Positions 24,981-34,594 of a DNA stretch of 64,000 nucleotides are shown here, piece after piece. The notes under the pieces are model-generated. The model made no database searches and had not been told where the DNA came from. It worked only from the letters and a program-made list of their open reading frames with translations. A program made the position numbers and the translations under genes. Origin of the DNA: Bacillota bacterium (lineage in GTDB: Bacteria; Bacillota; UBA4882; UBA8346); NCBI GenBank assembly GCA_023392595.1, contig JAEVYU010000065.1, positions 30,298-94,297 of the forward strand, written 5' to 3'. Each line of letters begins with the position of its first letter. The stretch's first letter is position 1.

Positions 24981-25060
24981 CAAAGAGTTAACTCCATAAA
25001 AATATCTTAATCACTGGATTCATTAATGGGTGTAAGCTTCCTCAAAACGGAACCATCTTT

Positions 25061-25372
25061 TTATTGATTTTCCTGTTTCGTTACGGAAGGACTACCATCT
25101 TCTTCGTCGGCCTCTTCCAATTCATCAAGCGCTTCACAGACCTTAGCAAACTCATCGTCATCTTCAATGTCAACTAGAACTTCTTCGCCTTCTTCATCTG
25201 CTTCAATACGGAAAATCACTGCCTCTTCCTGTTCTTCCTCACTTTCTTGCTCCTCAGGTACCATTACTGCATACTTGGCCTCGTCGACTTCCACGATATT
25301 TAATAGATTAAAGCGATGTTCATGCCCTTCCTCATCAACCAAAGTTATCCAGTTTGTTTCTTGTTCAGCCAT
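25061..25372 (-). CDS. DUF1292 protein (YrzB-like)
   Basis: A 103-residue, strongly acidic protein. The opening NWITLVDEEGHEHRFNLLNIVEVDEAKYAVMVP and the IFRIEADEEGEEVLVDIEDDDEFAKV stretch are the DUF1292 signature. The function of the family is unknown. In Bacillota the gene is a steady partner of ruvX (yrrK-yrzB in B. subtilis), and the same order is kept here. The acidic tail beyond residue 85 is variable. AGGAGG precedes the ATG. Confidence 0.9.
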   Translation of the reverse strand: MAEQETNWITLVDEEGHEHRFNLLNIVEVDEAKYAVMVPEEQESEEEQEEAVIFRIEADEEGEEVLVDIEDDDEFAKVCEALDELEEADEEDGSPSVTKQENQ

Positions 25373-25534
25373 TTTTATTTCCTCCTATTTATATTCATTC
25401 GCCAATTTTTTTACGGCAAATTCTCTACCAAACTTTACAGTTTATGCCGGTCTAATTTGGATTATATCCTTTTGAAGCAATTGAATTGCTTCTCAAAAAT
25501 ATCTATATTGGGATCGCTTTGCTATTTTGCCCTC

Positions 25535-25963
25535 TCAAGTCATCTTAATACCTTTTTTAAAATCCAAAAAGTTTTGTAGAATAATGGTGGCTGCGACTTG
25601 ATCGACTTTCCCTTTCCGTTGTTTCCGAGACAAATCAGCCTCAATTAATAAACGTTGCGCCGAAGCTGTCGATAATCGTTCATCCCAGTATTCGATGGGA
25701 ATACCCGATAACTTATTTAAGGCCAGACCAAAATTCCGTGCTTTATCTGCCATAATTCCTTCCGTGCCATTCATATGTTTGGGTAAACCTAAAACCACAC
25801 CATCAATCTCGTAGTCTTGAATCACCTGCTGAAGATAGTTTAAGTCTTGCTTTAAAGAACCCTTGCGGTGCCAAACAGTGAAAGGTTGTGCCGTTAATTC
25901 CAGAGGGTCACTGATTGCAAGGCCAATTCGCCGTTCTCCTAAGTCCAGTCCCAACCAACGCAT
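25535..25963 (-). CDS. ruvX: Putative pre-16S rRNA nuclease / Holliday junction resolvase homologue RuvX (YqgF)
   Basis: A 142-residue RNase H-fold protein: MRWLGLDLGERRIGLAISDP with the first catalytic Asp, VVLGLPKHMNGTEG, and the motif YWDERLSTASAQRLLIEADLSRKQRKGKVDQVAA with Glu and Asp of the active site. The family matures the 5' end of 16S rRNA in E. coli and was first proposed as a Holliday junction resolvase. All acidic residues appear in place. It is 162 bases upstream of the DUF1292 gene and about 80 bases after the unknown membrane gene. Confidence 0.93.
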   Translation of the reverse strand: MRWLGLDLGERRIGLAISDPLELTAQPFTVWHRKGSLKQDLNYLQQVIQDYEIDGVVLGLPKHMNGTEGIMADKARNFGLALNKLSGIPIEYWDERLSTASAQRLLIEADLSRKQRKGKVDQVAATIILQNFLDFKKGIKMT

Positions 25964-26041
25964 ATTTGCTCTCCAATTTACTTATTTTCCGAATATTCTT
26001 GGTTATCCCGAAAGAAATAAAGAAAGAATTCCCGTCGGTCC

Positions 26042-27568
26042 TTAATTTATTTTTGGACCTGCCGGAAGTAAAATCCGAATTTGAAAGCCAAAATTGGGTA
26101 AGGTAGTCCGTGAGCCTTCAATTTTAAATTTAGTATCCGCAATCTCATTTTGGCGGGCCAGAATATCCTGAGCCTCCATGACAAGTTTTCCCTTAATTAA
26201 ATTTCTAATTGCCCCTGGATCCAGCAGACCTCTGATTTGCCCCTGCCCTTCCAATTCTAGCTTTGCATTTTGATCATCATATTGGGTAAGTTTCATGGAT
26301 ACCAAAGCCGCTTTATGATCTTGGGCCTCAAAACGAACCGGAATTTCCTTTTTAAACTGCCCGCTTAAAAATTTATGTATTCCTACTGCAGTAGGAGCCA
26401 AGACCTTCACTTGGTACTCAATAACGGTTTCTACAGAATCACTTTCGGCGCCAATATCCGGTTTACTCGTTATATGAATGATTTCGGTTTTTATAAGATC
26501 TTGTATATAAACATAGTCTTTATTAACCATACTCCGCGCTTGATCGGCAAATGAAAGCTGCATTTGTTTACCGGCCTCATCTTCGCCTTTTTTTACATCA
26601 TTCAGATCCACAATCGCCACTTGTTTATCCATGCCATTCCGTGTGGGGAGCGGGTTCGTTATTTTTAATAGACTATTATATCTTCCTTCAATGCTGGTAA
26701 TCGATTTAGCCGGCTGATTACCGGCTGTGCCTCTTTGATCGGCGGTTATAGAAACTTCCGCTTTTCCATAATTCTCTCCAATTACAATTCCCAGTTCTTT
26801 TTTGGTGACTTTTTTAGGGATTAATACGTCGCTATCGGTACGGAAACGGATTCCGTACTTCCCGTAGAGAATACTTCCTTTAGGAAGTAAAACCGGCTGA
26901 TTCGAACCATTGATAATCATTACTTTACCAACAGCTGCCGTAACACCGACAAACTTTCGTCCGGTGGTCACAGTTTGCGTGGCAACCGTAAAATTCTGTA
27001 TCAACTCTTCTGCCGGTATATTCCCATGAACAATATCGGCATCCGTGAAGGCACTTCCTATTTGAACCGCTGATTTAAAAGTCAATGTTTTAATTTTAGG
27101 GTATACGGTGACGACTGCCTTGGGTTGTAAAAACCACCATATGGCCATGACTAAAGTAAATAGCAACAGGACCATTGCAGGGATCATCCGACTATATTGA
27201 GAAGTTTTAAACGATATAGGCTTTCCGTTTGGGGATACGGACCTGGTGGCGCTTTTAATTTCCTCCCCGGAATCTGCTTCATAGGGTGAAGGAACGGCAC
27301 TCATTTGGTTATCCCGGCTCCAAACTGTTGAAATTCCCAAACGTTGCGCTAATGAAATTAACGTTGGTTCAACCCCGTTGATAATGATTTCTTTTTCCTC
27401 TTCCTCGGCGTAAAATTTTAGTAACCGCAGGTTGATTTCATTGGTCAACAAGGAACAATTCTCAGGCACTTCAATCATTATTTCCGGTTCGGAACTGTTA
27501 ATAATTTCCCTTGCCAGTTGCTCAATTTTATAATCGGGATTCAATGGGATGGTTTTATGAATCCCCAT
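26042..27568 (-). CDS. Single-pass membrane protein of unknown function, baseplate-J-like exported domain
   Basis: About 508 residues from the ATG at 27568 (MGIHKTIPLN), which has GGAG about nine bases upstream; the ATG at 27577 abuts that site. There is a cytoplasmic part of about 125 residues with EINLRLLKFYAEEEEKEIII and SLAQRLGI, a linker rich in Ser/Pro, one membrane segment (MVLLLFTLVMAIWWFL), and a large extracytoplasmic domain. The domain begins VTVYPKIKTL and contains SITADQRGTAGNQPAKSIT. This arrangement recalls the baseplate J/gp47-like proteins seen in Bacillota, but I hold that family call loosely. It overlaps the end of the upstream membrane gene, so the two are translated together. 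Confidence 0.6.
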   Translation of the reverse strand: MGIHKTIPLNPDYKIEQLAREIINSSEPEIMIEVPENCSLLTNEINLRLLKFYAEEEEKEIIINGVEPTLISLAQRLGISTVWSRDNQMSAVPSPYEADSGEEIKSATRSVSPNGKPISFKTSQYSRMIPAMVLLLFTLVMAIWWFLQPKAVVTVYPKIKTLTFKSAVQIGSAFTDADIVHGNIPAEELIQNFTVATQTVTTGRKFVGVTAAVGKVMIINGSNQPVLLPKGSILYGKYGIRFRTDSDVLIPKKVTKKELGIVIGENYGKAEVSITADQRGTAGNQPAKSITSIEGRYNSLLKITNPLPTRNGMDKQVAIVDLNDVKKGEDEAGKQMQLSFADQARSMVNKDYVYIQDLIKTEIIHITSKPDIGAESDSVETVIEYQVKVLAPTAVGIHKFLSGQFKKEIPVRFEAQDHKAALVSMKLTQYDDQNAKLELEGQGQIRGLLDPGAIRNLIKGKLVMEAQDILARQNEIADTKFKIEGSRTTLPNFGFQIRILLPAGPKIN

Positions 27569-29819
27569 TTGATTCATCTCCTTTATTTACGCGGACAGGC
27601 GCATTCCAATCTTCCAAAACCAGCAGCAAAAGCATGGGTAGTCCGAACATATACATGGTCGTGACCGTGACGATTCCGGAATCGTTAATTAATAATGCCA
27701 CGATTGCAGTAAGCGTTAATCCAAAAAAACCTCTGGTTTCATCCGGATATTTTTGAAGGAAACGCGATACGAAAAAAGGCGGTTTTTTATATAAAATGGG
27801 GATTGCCAGTAAAATCAAAAGTAAAACTTTAGTCCAAAACGTATAGGCGATTAAACGAAAATTTAAATCTAGTTTTCGCTTAACCAAATCGGCAATGGTG
27901 TTGAAGCCTTGACTCCGGACAACATCTAAAAATTGTCCAAAATGAGTCATATTGATATTATTGAGATAATAATCCCACAATCCTGCCAGTACCAATAGAG
28001 AAATTGCGGCGGCAATCAAGCTGACAATGTCTTTCCAATGAATCGGCCTATCCAACCAAAGGTTTGTGGTAATCCCTAAACCAATAAGGGCGGTAGCGCC
28101 GCCCCCGACACTTGAGCCAAAATTGGGATGGGCAAGAAATATAGCTATAAAGCAAGTAATCGTCCATAATATTTGTTTCCGACAAACGGTAATCTTCTTT
28201 AACTGTGTTGATACCGTTACAATAATGGCTCCTAATAAAAAGCCCATATATTCATTGCCGACTCCATAAAAACGGGCGCCTGCAACGGCTGAATAGCCAA
28301 AAAACGAACGTAATTCCAAAAAACCATTAAAAAAACCTTCCAGGAGGATTACTACAATCGTTAATAAGGCAATACCGGATAGGGTTAATAAGGGTTTACC
28401 CTTGGACCCACAGCGAACCATAAACAAAATCAACAGGGCCAATCCCAATGTCCATCCCAAGATGGCAAACCAATTAAGAGGATTGATGGCGGCTTCTATC
28501 AAAAAAACAACCGGGATCGTGATTAAATATAAGTAAGCATTTGCTATATAATTAAATAAACTATGGTGCCTGGACCAAAAAAATGCGCCCACGACTCCGC
28601 CAAGGATTAATCCAATCAATATATAGGCGTAAGTTGTTAAGAGAGGCCATCGCACATTATAATTTTGAATTAATTGTTGTTGTTCGTCCCGGACTGTCTG
28701 CCAATTGCCCGACACCCGTTGCAATATATGCCCGCTAAAATAACGCGACTTTGGAATATTCAAATAGTGGAGGATGGTAATGGGTAGATCATAACAGGTA
28801 ATAATTCCTGTTTTTCGAGTGCTGGGAGAATAAAGAAGCCCACTTTCAAAACCCGGTCCTAAAATAACTACCGGGCTTAGTCGTTGTCCAGCTCCGGCAT
28901 TCCGTAACGGCGCCTGTGCTGTAAAAAGCAATGTCAAAGTTTGGCGATGGTCAATTTCCTCAAAAAATCGTCCCACTAAAGAATCGTAACGGTGTAGTAT
29001 CTCTCTTCGGTAATTTCCCCATTGAGACTCAGTCAGATAAAGACTAAAACGTTCCAACCGTTCTAAGTCACCGAGTGTCACGGCTATTACATTCGCTTGC
29101 TTACGAAATTCATGCCAAGTATTAAAAACCTGCTCATTATCAGTACGATGACCGAATGGGAAAGAAGGATCATCCTGGATGGAGTTTTCCCCGATATTTC
29201 CCAAATCGATCTGTCCTTTTTGATCCATTAATAAAAGCGCGCTGCTACGACTAATCAAATCGGCATCGGCATTTCCAATGGCGGCCGTTTTGAATAGACT
29301 CCGATGCAGTAACTCTCCAAATAACCCAATATTGGGAGTAATATCTTTGCTATTGAGTTGAATCAATTTAGCCAATCCTATATGGACGATACCCGACGGA
29401 GGCGCCTTATACCCCATAAGGGATTGATATAAATCTCCCGCCGGTATCTGCCTGAATTTTTCAGAAGCCCCAAACAGCAAGTAATTTTCTTCAGCAGTCT
29501 TTACTTGGGTGCCGCTGTTAAAAGTAAAATAAATTTGATCCAAACTCACCGGTTCCGAAAGCGGAGTCGTCATAATCGCCGTAGAACCATTTTTTACCAA
29601 ACGATAAAGGTTGGGATATTGGGGTGTAATATCCTCAAGAGTTAAACGAGTGATATCTAAAATCAACACTTCCTTGGAATTGGCTGCGCATAATGCAGGC
29701 TTGTTTATGGTAAATAATATCACCGAAAGCAAGAAAAACACAAATATCCGGCGCAACACGTTTAGCCACCCCTTGTCCAAGATTAAAGCCTGTCCACTTT
29801 TTAAATCTTTTGATGTCAA
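27555..29819 (-). CDS. Large polytopic membrane protein with an alkaline-phosphatase-like exported domain
   Basis: A 754-residue protein. Residues about 22-45 form a signal peptide or first membrane segment ending ALCAA. Next comes an extracytoplasmic domain of about 350 residues with features of the alkaline phosphatase superfamily fold: VLILDITRLTLEDI, PNLYRLVKNGSTAIMTTPLS, LFTAQAPL, SPVVILGPGF and CYDLPITILHYLNIP. The usual metal ligands are not obvious. About ten membrane segments follow, with the polar motifs GARFYGVGNEYMGF, HPNFGSSVGGG and LINDSGIVT between them. I cannot name the family. The motifs look like conserved active or transport positions. It overlaps the next gene and probably works with it in the envelope. 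Confidence 0.6.
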   Translation of the reverse strand: MTSKDLKSGQALILDKGWLNVLRRIFVFFLLSVILFTINKPALCAANSKEVLILDITRLTLEDITPQYPNLYRLVKNGSTAIMTTPLSEPVSLDQIYFTFNSGTQVKTAEENYLLFGASEKFRQIPAGDLYQSLMGYKAPPSGIVHIGLAKLIQLNSKDITPNIGLFGELLHRSLFKTAAIGNADADLISRSSALLLMDQKGQIDLGNIGENSIQDDPSFPFGHRTDNEQVFNTWHEFRKQANVIAVTLGDLERLERFSLYLTESQWGNYRREILHRYDSLVGRFFEEIDHRQTLTLLFTAQAPLRNAGAGQRLSPVVILGPGFESGLLYSPSTRKTGIITCYDLPITILHYLNIPKSRYFSGHILQRVSGNWQTVRDEQQQLIQNYNVRWPLLTTYAYILIGLILGGVVGAFFWSRHHSLFNYIANAYLYLITIPVVFLIEAAINPLNWFAILGWTLGLALLILFMVRCGSKGKPLLTLSGIALLTIVVILLEGFFNGFLELRSFFGYSAVAGARFYGVGNEYMGFLLGAIIVTVSTQLKKITVCRKQILWTITCFIAIFLAHPNFGSSVGGGATALIGLGITTNLWLDRPIHWKDIVSLIAAAISLLVLAGLWDYYLNNINMTHFGQFLDVVRSQGFNTIADLVKRKLDLNFRLIAYTFWTKVLLLILLAIPILYKKPPFFVSRFLQKYPDETRGFFGLTLTAIVALLINDSGIVTVTTMYMFGLPMLLLLVLEDWNAPVRVNKGDESNGDS

Positions 29820-29874
29820 AAAAAAAACGGATAAGTTCCGCTTTATCTCATAATACCCAATCCTCCCCTAATTG

Positions 29875-30969
29875 TCAATCAGGGTCTGAAAACTTCAAAT
29901 CAAGTTTTTCAGAAATCGGTTCCCCGGCAACTGAATTTTGATCATGAAAACAAATTTCATAAAAACTCCTCATGATAATCCCCACAATGGCTCCCAAAGG
30001 CACTGCAAAAATCATCCCGATCAGCCCAAAAACCGCTCCTCCAAACATAATCAAAAAAATGACAGTGGCCGGGTTTATTCGTAAATTACAACTAATAATC
30101 CGGGGAGCTAAAAAAAGGGCTTCAATTTGATTAATGACCAGAAATAGAATGATCACATACAATACAAGCCATGGGGATTTGAGCAAGGCAAAAACAATTA
30201 AGGGAATTGCACCGATGATCGGCCCGAAATAAGGGATAACATTAAAAATACCAACAATAAAGCCCAAAAGAATGGCGGATTCAAATCCTAAAAGGCTCAA
30301 TCCAATTGCAAATAATGCTCCAATGATCAATGTATCCAGCAATTGGCTGCGAATATAATATTTAAAAACCGCATCAATCTTCAAAAATGTGTGGGCCCAA
30401 TGACTACCCATATATTTTTGAATCCATTGCAAAATATTATTTTTAATTCGCGGATAATCTCTACTGAAATAATAGGCAATTAGAGGGATCAGTAAATAAA
30501 GAAGAGATTGAGAGAAAAACTGGATTACGGTTCCTCCCAATTGAATAAAAAAATCGTTAAGAGCAGTGGTTATTCTTTGGGTTAAGTCGCCAGTCATTAT
30601 CTGCGGATTAAAAGGAAGCTGCCATTTGTTTATCATACCATTTAATTTATTTTGAATATCTTGGAGATCCATCAATACTTGGGGCAACTTTTGAATTAAT
30701 GTCGTCAAATCCCGGATAAGGCGAGGAATCAATGTTTCTAAAACTAATATGCCCATCACCAAAAGGGCTCCATAAATTGTAATAATCGCCAAGTCACGGC
30801 GGGCTCCCCTTTTTTGTAAAAACTCAACCATCGGGTTCAAAGCGTATGCCAGAAAAAAAGCCAAAATAAACGGCAACAAGATAGCCCGTGATAGGTAAAT
30901 GACTATCAGAATAAAAGAAATGATTACAATTAAAAAGAATATTTTTTTTAGGGTCAATCGGGTCTCCAT
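29875..30969 (-). CDS. AI-2E family (PerM-like) membrane transporter
   Basis: About 364 residues from METRLTLKKIFFLIVII; the open frame reaches back to a TTG at 31041, and a Met at 30981 is also possible, since no start has a clear ribosome binding site. It has about eight membrane segments. Family features are LPFILAFFLAYALNPMVEFLQKRG, LLGFIVGIFNVIPYFGPIIGAIP and the closing PLGAIVGIIMRSFYEI. Members were named for AI-2 export but include Na+/H+ antiporters, so the substrate is open. It lies 55 bases upstream of the alkaline-phosphatase-like gene and may be co-transcribed with it. Confidence 0.88.
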   Translation of the reverse strand: METRLTLKKIFFLIVIISFILIVIYLSRAILLPFILAFFLAYALNPMVEFLQKRGARRDLAIITIYGALLVMGILVLETLIPRLIRDLTTLIQKLPQVLMDLQDIQNKLNGMINKWQLPFNPQIMTGDLTQRITTALNDFFIQLGGTVIQFFSQSLLYLLIPLIAYYFSRDYPRIKNNILQWIQKYMGSHWAHTFLKIDAVFKYYIRSQLLDTLIIGALFAIGLSLLGFESAILLGFIVGIFNVIPYFGPIIGAIPLIVFALLKSPWLVLYVIILFLVINQIEALFLAPRIISCNLRINPATVIFLIMFGGAVFGLIGMIFAVPLGAIVGIIMRSFYEICFHDQNSVAGEPISEKLDLKFSDPD

Positions 30970-31113
30970 GTTCTTTGGCATTCCACGCAAGAGGCAAAAT
31001 AAAAAAAGGACTGCCCGCTGGTGGTCTACAGAATCATCCAATATTAAGAACAGCTTCGGCGCTAATATTGCATAATACCGTATATCAAAACCAAGAGACA
31101 GCCTATTGACTCA

Positions 31114-31353
31114 TTATGAAGTCCGGTGTGCCAGTTTTCGTGAAAATGCTTGAGTTCCATTCTTTACAGCAGAAGTCCATCTTCTGGCATTATCCTGCAT
31201 CATTTTTGCAGTTTCACGGGTCCGGCCACTTAATTGGTCCACCTGCGCATTCATATTTTTCATAACGCCGGTTTTTTTGCGCATCAACATAACGATTCCA
31301 ACTGTTGCCCCAATTACGCTTCCGGTTATAATCCCCCTGACAAGCTTATTCAT
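31114..31353 (-). CDS. Small YtxH-like membrane protein
   Basis: A 79-residue protein with a glycine-rich membrane segment at the amino terminus (GIITGSVIGATVGIVMLM) and a polar helical remainder, MNAQVDQLSGRTRETAKMMQDNARR. This is the plan of small YtxH-type proteins, which are common and of unknown role in Bacillota. It lies between mnmA and the AI-2E-family gene. Confidence 0.65.
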   Translation of the reverse strand: MNKLVRGIITGSVIGATVGIVMLMRKKTGVMKNMNAQVDQLSGRTRETAKMMQDNARRWTSAVKNGTQAFSRKLAHRTS

Positions 31354-31427
31354 TTAATGCTTCACCTCTTTCCAATAGGACGATTGATGGATATTATCTC
31401 CCATTCCAAGAGGGGCTAATCATAATT

Positions 31428-32513
31428 TTAGGGAATTGCCCTTTCGATCGTCCCGCCGCCCAACATTAAGTCACCTCTGTAAAAAACCACAGCTTGTCCC
31501 GGAGTGACCGCTCGTTGAGAGGTTTTAAACTCCACATTCACCTGATTTCCATCAATCGGGCGGATGATGCAGGAAACCGGTTTGGCGCTATAGCGGATTT
31601 TCACTTCAACTTCCTGTGAAGAATCCAAATCCTGAAAAGCAATCCAATTCATTTTGGAGGCTATCAATCCCTTGCTGAACACCTCTTCTTGGGTGCCGAC
31701 AACCACTTCGTTGGTTTCGGGATCGATTTTAGTCACAAAAAGAGGGGTACCCTTTGCAATTCCTAATCCTTTTCGCTGGCCAATCGTAAAATTAAAAATT
31801 CCTTGGTGATGTCCAAGAATCTGTCCTTTGGAATCAACAATCGTCCCCGGTTTAGCATGACCCGGTGAATATTCGTCAATAAAACGGCTATAATCTTGAT
31901 CCGGCACAAAACAAATTTCCTGGCTGTCGGGCTTATCGGCTACCCTCAAACCCAACATGGCCGCCTTTTGGCGGATCACGGTTTTTTCGAAACTCCCGAG
32001 CGGAAATAAACTACGGGACAATTGTTCCTGATTAAGGCCGTATAAAACATAACTCTGATCTTTCGTACTGTCGAACCCTTTTCGCAACAACCAACGGCCG
32101 GTCAGCGGATCCTGATCTTTTTGCACATAATGACCGGTTGCTATATAATCTCCACCCAAGGATAGGCTTTTTTCAAGAAGATTATCAAATTTAAGACTAT
32201 GGTTACAGACAATACAAGGGTTGGGAGTCCTGCCCTGCAGGTATTCGTTAACAAAATAATCGATGACTTTTTCCCGAAAGGGTACTTGAAAATTCAGTAC
32301 ATAATAAGGAATACCCAGCTTACCGGCAACGGCTCTGGCATCCTCCACTGCTCCTAAAGAGCAGCAACCTCCCTCCACCTCAGTGCCATACGGTAAATCA
32401 CTGGGCCATATTTGCATGGTGACACCTATGACTTCATATCCCTGTTCAAGCAAAAGAGCAGCCGCGACAGAACTATCAACGCCACCGCTCATAGCCATGA
32501 TGACCCGAGCCAT
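31428..32513 (-). CDS. mnmA: tRNA-specific 2-thiouridylase MnmA
   Basis: A 361-residue enzyme with the PP-loop SGGVDSSVAA (residues 9-18), the catalytic cysteine of the NPCIVCN motif and the second cysteine in SQEICFVPD. The carboxy-terminal beta-barrel (TIGQRKGLGI, KIRYSAKPV, PGQAVVFYRGD) completes the normal length. It activates U34 of tRNA-Lys, -Glu and -Gln with ATP and inserts sulfur. The cysteine desulfurase 134 bases upstream is the natural sulfur donor, and the two genes form a functional pair. AGGAGG precedes the ATG. Confidence 0.97.
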   Translation of the reverse strand: MARVIMAMSGGVDSSVAAALLLEQGYEVIGVTMQIWPSDLPYGTEVEGGCCSLGAVEDARAVAGKLGIPYYVLNFQVPFREKVIDYFVNEYLQGRTPNPCIVCNHSLKFDNLLEKSLSLGGDYIATGHYVQKDQDPLTGRWLLRKGFDSTKDQSYVLYGLNQEQLSRSLFPLGSFEKTVIRQKAAMLGLRVADKPDSQEICFVPDQDYSRFIDEYSPGHAKPGTIVDSKGQILGHHQGIFNFTIGQRKGLGIAKGTPLFVTKIDPETNEVVVGTQEEVFSKGLIASKMNWIAFQDLDSSQEVEVKIRYSAKPVSCIIRPIDGNQVNVEFKTSQRAVTPGQAVVFYRGDLMLGGGTIERAIP

Positions 32514-32647
32514 ATTTCCTCCTTGATGCTAATAAAAATTAAATAATTAATCATAACATTTTGGAATCCAGAAGCCCAAATAAAAGCACACAGAAAAACC
32601 CGGTATGATATCTTTTGCTTCCGGCTCCTGTTTTCTGGATCCCCATC

Positions 32648-33811
32648 TTACCTATCATACAACGGAGACATAGAACGCAATTTATTGACGATTTCCGGCA
32701 GAACTTCCAGTAAATAATCAATTTCTTCCTTGGTATTGGATTTACCTAAGGTTATTCTAAGAGAACCATGGGCAATCTCGTGGCAAAGGCCCATAGCCAA
32801 AAGCACATGAGAAGGTTCAAGCGACCCGGAAGTGCACGCCGAACCACTGGAAGCTGCTATTCCTCTTAAGTCCAGATTCAACAGCAAAGATTCACCCTCA
32901 ATATACTCAAAACTAAAGTTGACGTTGCCCGGCAAACGCTCCGTCCGGTGGCCGTTCAAGCGCAGATGATCAATCTTATTTAAGGCATTATCAATCAGGT
33001 AATCTCTTAAATAAGTAGTTTTTCTTTGATTCTCCGTCAACCGGCTGTTAGCTAGCTGGATAGCTTTGGCAAGGCCGACAATACCGGCAATATTCTCTGT
33101 GCCTGCCCGGCGGTTCCGTTCCTGTCCCCCGCCATGGATCAAGGAGTGGATCCGGGTGCCTTTGCGAATATATAAAGCACCAACTCCTTTAGGGCCGTAT
33201 AACTTATGGGCGGACAAAGAAAGCAAATCAACGGATAAATCATTGACATTGACCGGAATCGAACCCGTAGATTGAACCGCGTCGGTATGAAATAAAATTT
33301 TTCTTTCCTTCAAAAGCCTACCAATAACCGCAATTGGTTGAATAGTCCCTATTTCATTGTTGGCATGCATAATGGACACCAAAATCGTCCGGTCGGTAAG
33401 CGCCTTCAATACATCCTGCGGTTCGACCAAACCGTCCGCGTCCACGGGAAGATAAGTAATTTCAAACCCTTTTCTTTCAAGATATTTGCAAGTATCAAAA
33501 ATAGCATGATGTTCAATGGATGAAGTAATTATATGATTTCCTTTGTCCTTATAAGCTGATGCAATTCCCTTAAGCGCCAGGTTATCACTTTCGGAGCCGC
33601 ATCCTGTAAAAACAATTTCCCTGGGTTCGTCGGCTCCGAGTTCTTGGGTCACGATTACCCGGGCATCCTCAATGGTTTTTCTGGTTTCCCTGCCATAGGA
33701 ATGAATACTGGAAGGATTGCCAAAGGAATCCGTAAAGTATGGCAACATGGCTTGTAAAACTTCCGGATCAACCGGAGTGGTCGCCGCATGATCAAGATAT
33801 ATTTTTTTCAA
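32648..33811 (-). CDS. Cysteine desulfurase (NifS/IscS family)
   Basis: A 387-residue class V aminotransferase, beginning KIYLDHAATTPVDPEVLQAM from a TTG start at 33811. The PLP lysine is in SLSAHKLYGPKGVG, the substrate-binding histidine in SSIEHHAIFD, and the persulfide cysteine in SSGSACTSGSLEPSHVL. This loop is of the IscS/NifS (group I) kind. It takes sulfur from L-cysteine for tRNA thiolation and possibly Fe-S assembly. No iscU or iscR gene is adjacent; mnmA directly downstream suggests that tRNA 2-thiouridine is a main sink. Confidence 0.95.
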   Translation of the reverse strand: MKKIYLDHAATTPVDPEVLQAMLPYFTDSFGNPSSIHSYGRETRKTIEDARVIVTQELGADEPREIVFTGCGSESDNLALKGIASAYKDKGNHIITSSIEHHAIFDTCKYLERKGFEITYLPVDADGLVEPQDVLKALTDRTILVSIMHANNEIGTIQPIAVIGRLLKERKILFHTDAVQSTGSIPVNVNDLSVDLLSLSAHKLYGPKGVGALYIRKGTRIHSLIHGGGQERNRRAGTENIAGIVGLAKAIQLANSRLTENQRKTTYLRDYLIDNALNKIDHLRLNGHRTERLPGNVNFSFEYIEGESLLLNLDLRGIAASSGSACTSGSLEPSHVLLAMGLCHEIAHGSLRITLGKSNTKEEIDYLLEVLPEIVNKLRSMSPLYDR

Positions 33812-33922
33812 AACTCCTCAACTCCCAAAATTAGCATCCATTATTTCTTATTGATTGAGGTCTCTTGAAAGCACATCATAGTTTTACCTGTCGATACCTT
33901 TTGTATGTTGATGACTATCCAT

Positions 33923-34498
33923 TTATTCTATTTGCGCCAGTTGATCAAGAAAGTCCGTAATTTTTTTTACGGAACCAAAAGAATGATACTGGATAATGAG
34001 TTCACCTTTATTCAACATAAGCTGCTCCACACCGGAGAACCGAAGAATCTTTTTGAAGTTGACTAAATTCCAGCATTCCTTGGCGATACTTACATTGTTG
34101 GTTAAAATAAACCATTGGTTGTCCAGGATGGTATCCTCCGTTAAAAAACGCTTAAAATCTCCCCATTCTCTTTTTTTCATCCGCAGGGGGTAAAACTCTA
34201 ACACGGCATCCCCACAACAATCCTGATTATGAAGGTTCATCCTTATTTCTAATCCGGAACTCACTTTTAAAGAATCAACCGAGCCTTCCAAAAAACGGAT
34301 TTTTAAATCCATTCCCCGATAAACCGTTTCAATCTGGGAATAAATATTTCCGAAAAAGATACTGTTTTTTTCAGGAACCGTATTTAAATGAGAAGCCAGT
34401 TTCGTTAATATATGACGATGAAACAATTTCACCGGCCAATTGGTAACAAAAATTGAGATGATAAAAAAAGCGATCAATAATAAACCTAAAATATACAT
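33923..34498 (-). CDS. Hypothetical membrane-anchored protein
   Basis: A 191-residue protein with one amino-terminal membrane segment (residues 2-20, ILGLLLIAFFIISIFV) and a mixed alpha/beta remainder. Visible features are a CC pair in NLHNQDCCGDAVLEF and several tryptophans, as in KKREWGDFKRFL. I recognise no family. Length, clean initiation and lack of a competing frame suggest a real gene. It is transcribed toward the cysteine desulfurase, about 110 bases away, but nothing ties the two functionally. Confidence 0.6.
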   Translation of the reverse strand: MYILGLLLIAFFIISIFVTNWPVKLFHRHILTKLASHLNTVPEKNSIFFGNIYSQIETVYRGMDLKIRFLEGSVDSLKVSSGLEIRMNLHNQDCCGDAVLEFYPLRMKKREWGDFKRFLTEDTILDNQWFILTNNVSIAKECWNLVNFKKILRFSGVEQLMLNKGELIIQYHSFGSVKKITDFLDQLAQIE

Positions 34499-34594
34499 TG
34501 CTTAATTCCTCCGTTATCTATGACCAGCCTGAATCTTATTTCGATGGATATGGTAGTATTCAGATCCGATTATTCAACAAAGAAAGCCGAATGG

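Larger units (their letters stand above)
24645..25060. other. Intergenic region between HU and the DUF1292 gene
   Basis: These 416 AT-rich bases hold a probable HU promoter at the left and the terminator of the ruvX-DUF1292 unit at the right. I find no gene or RNA in the remaining 180 bases. Confidence 0.6.
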
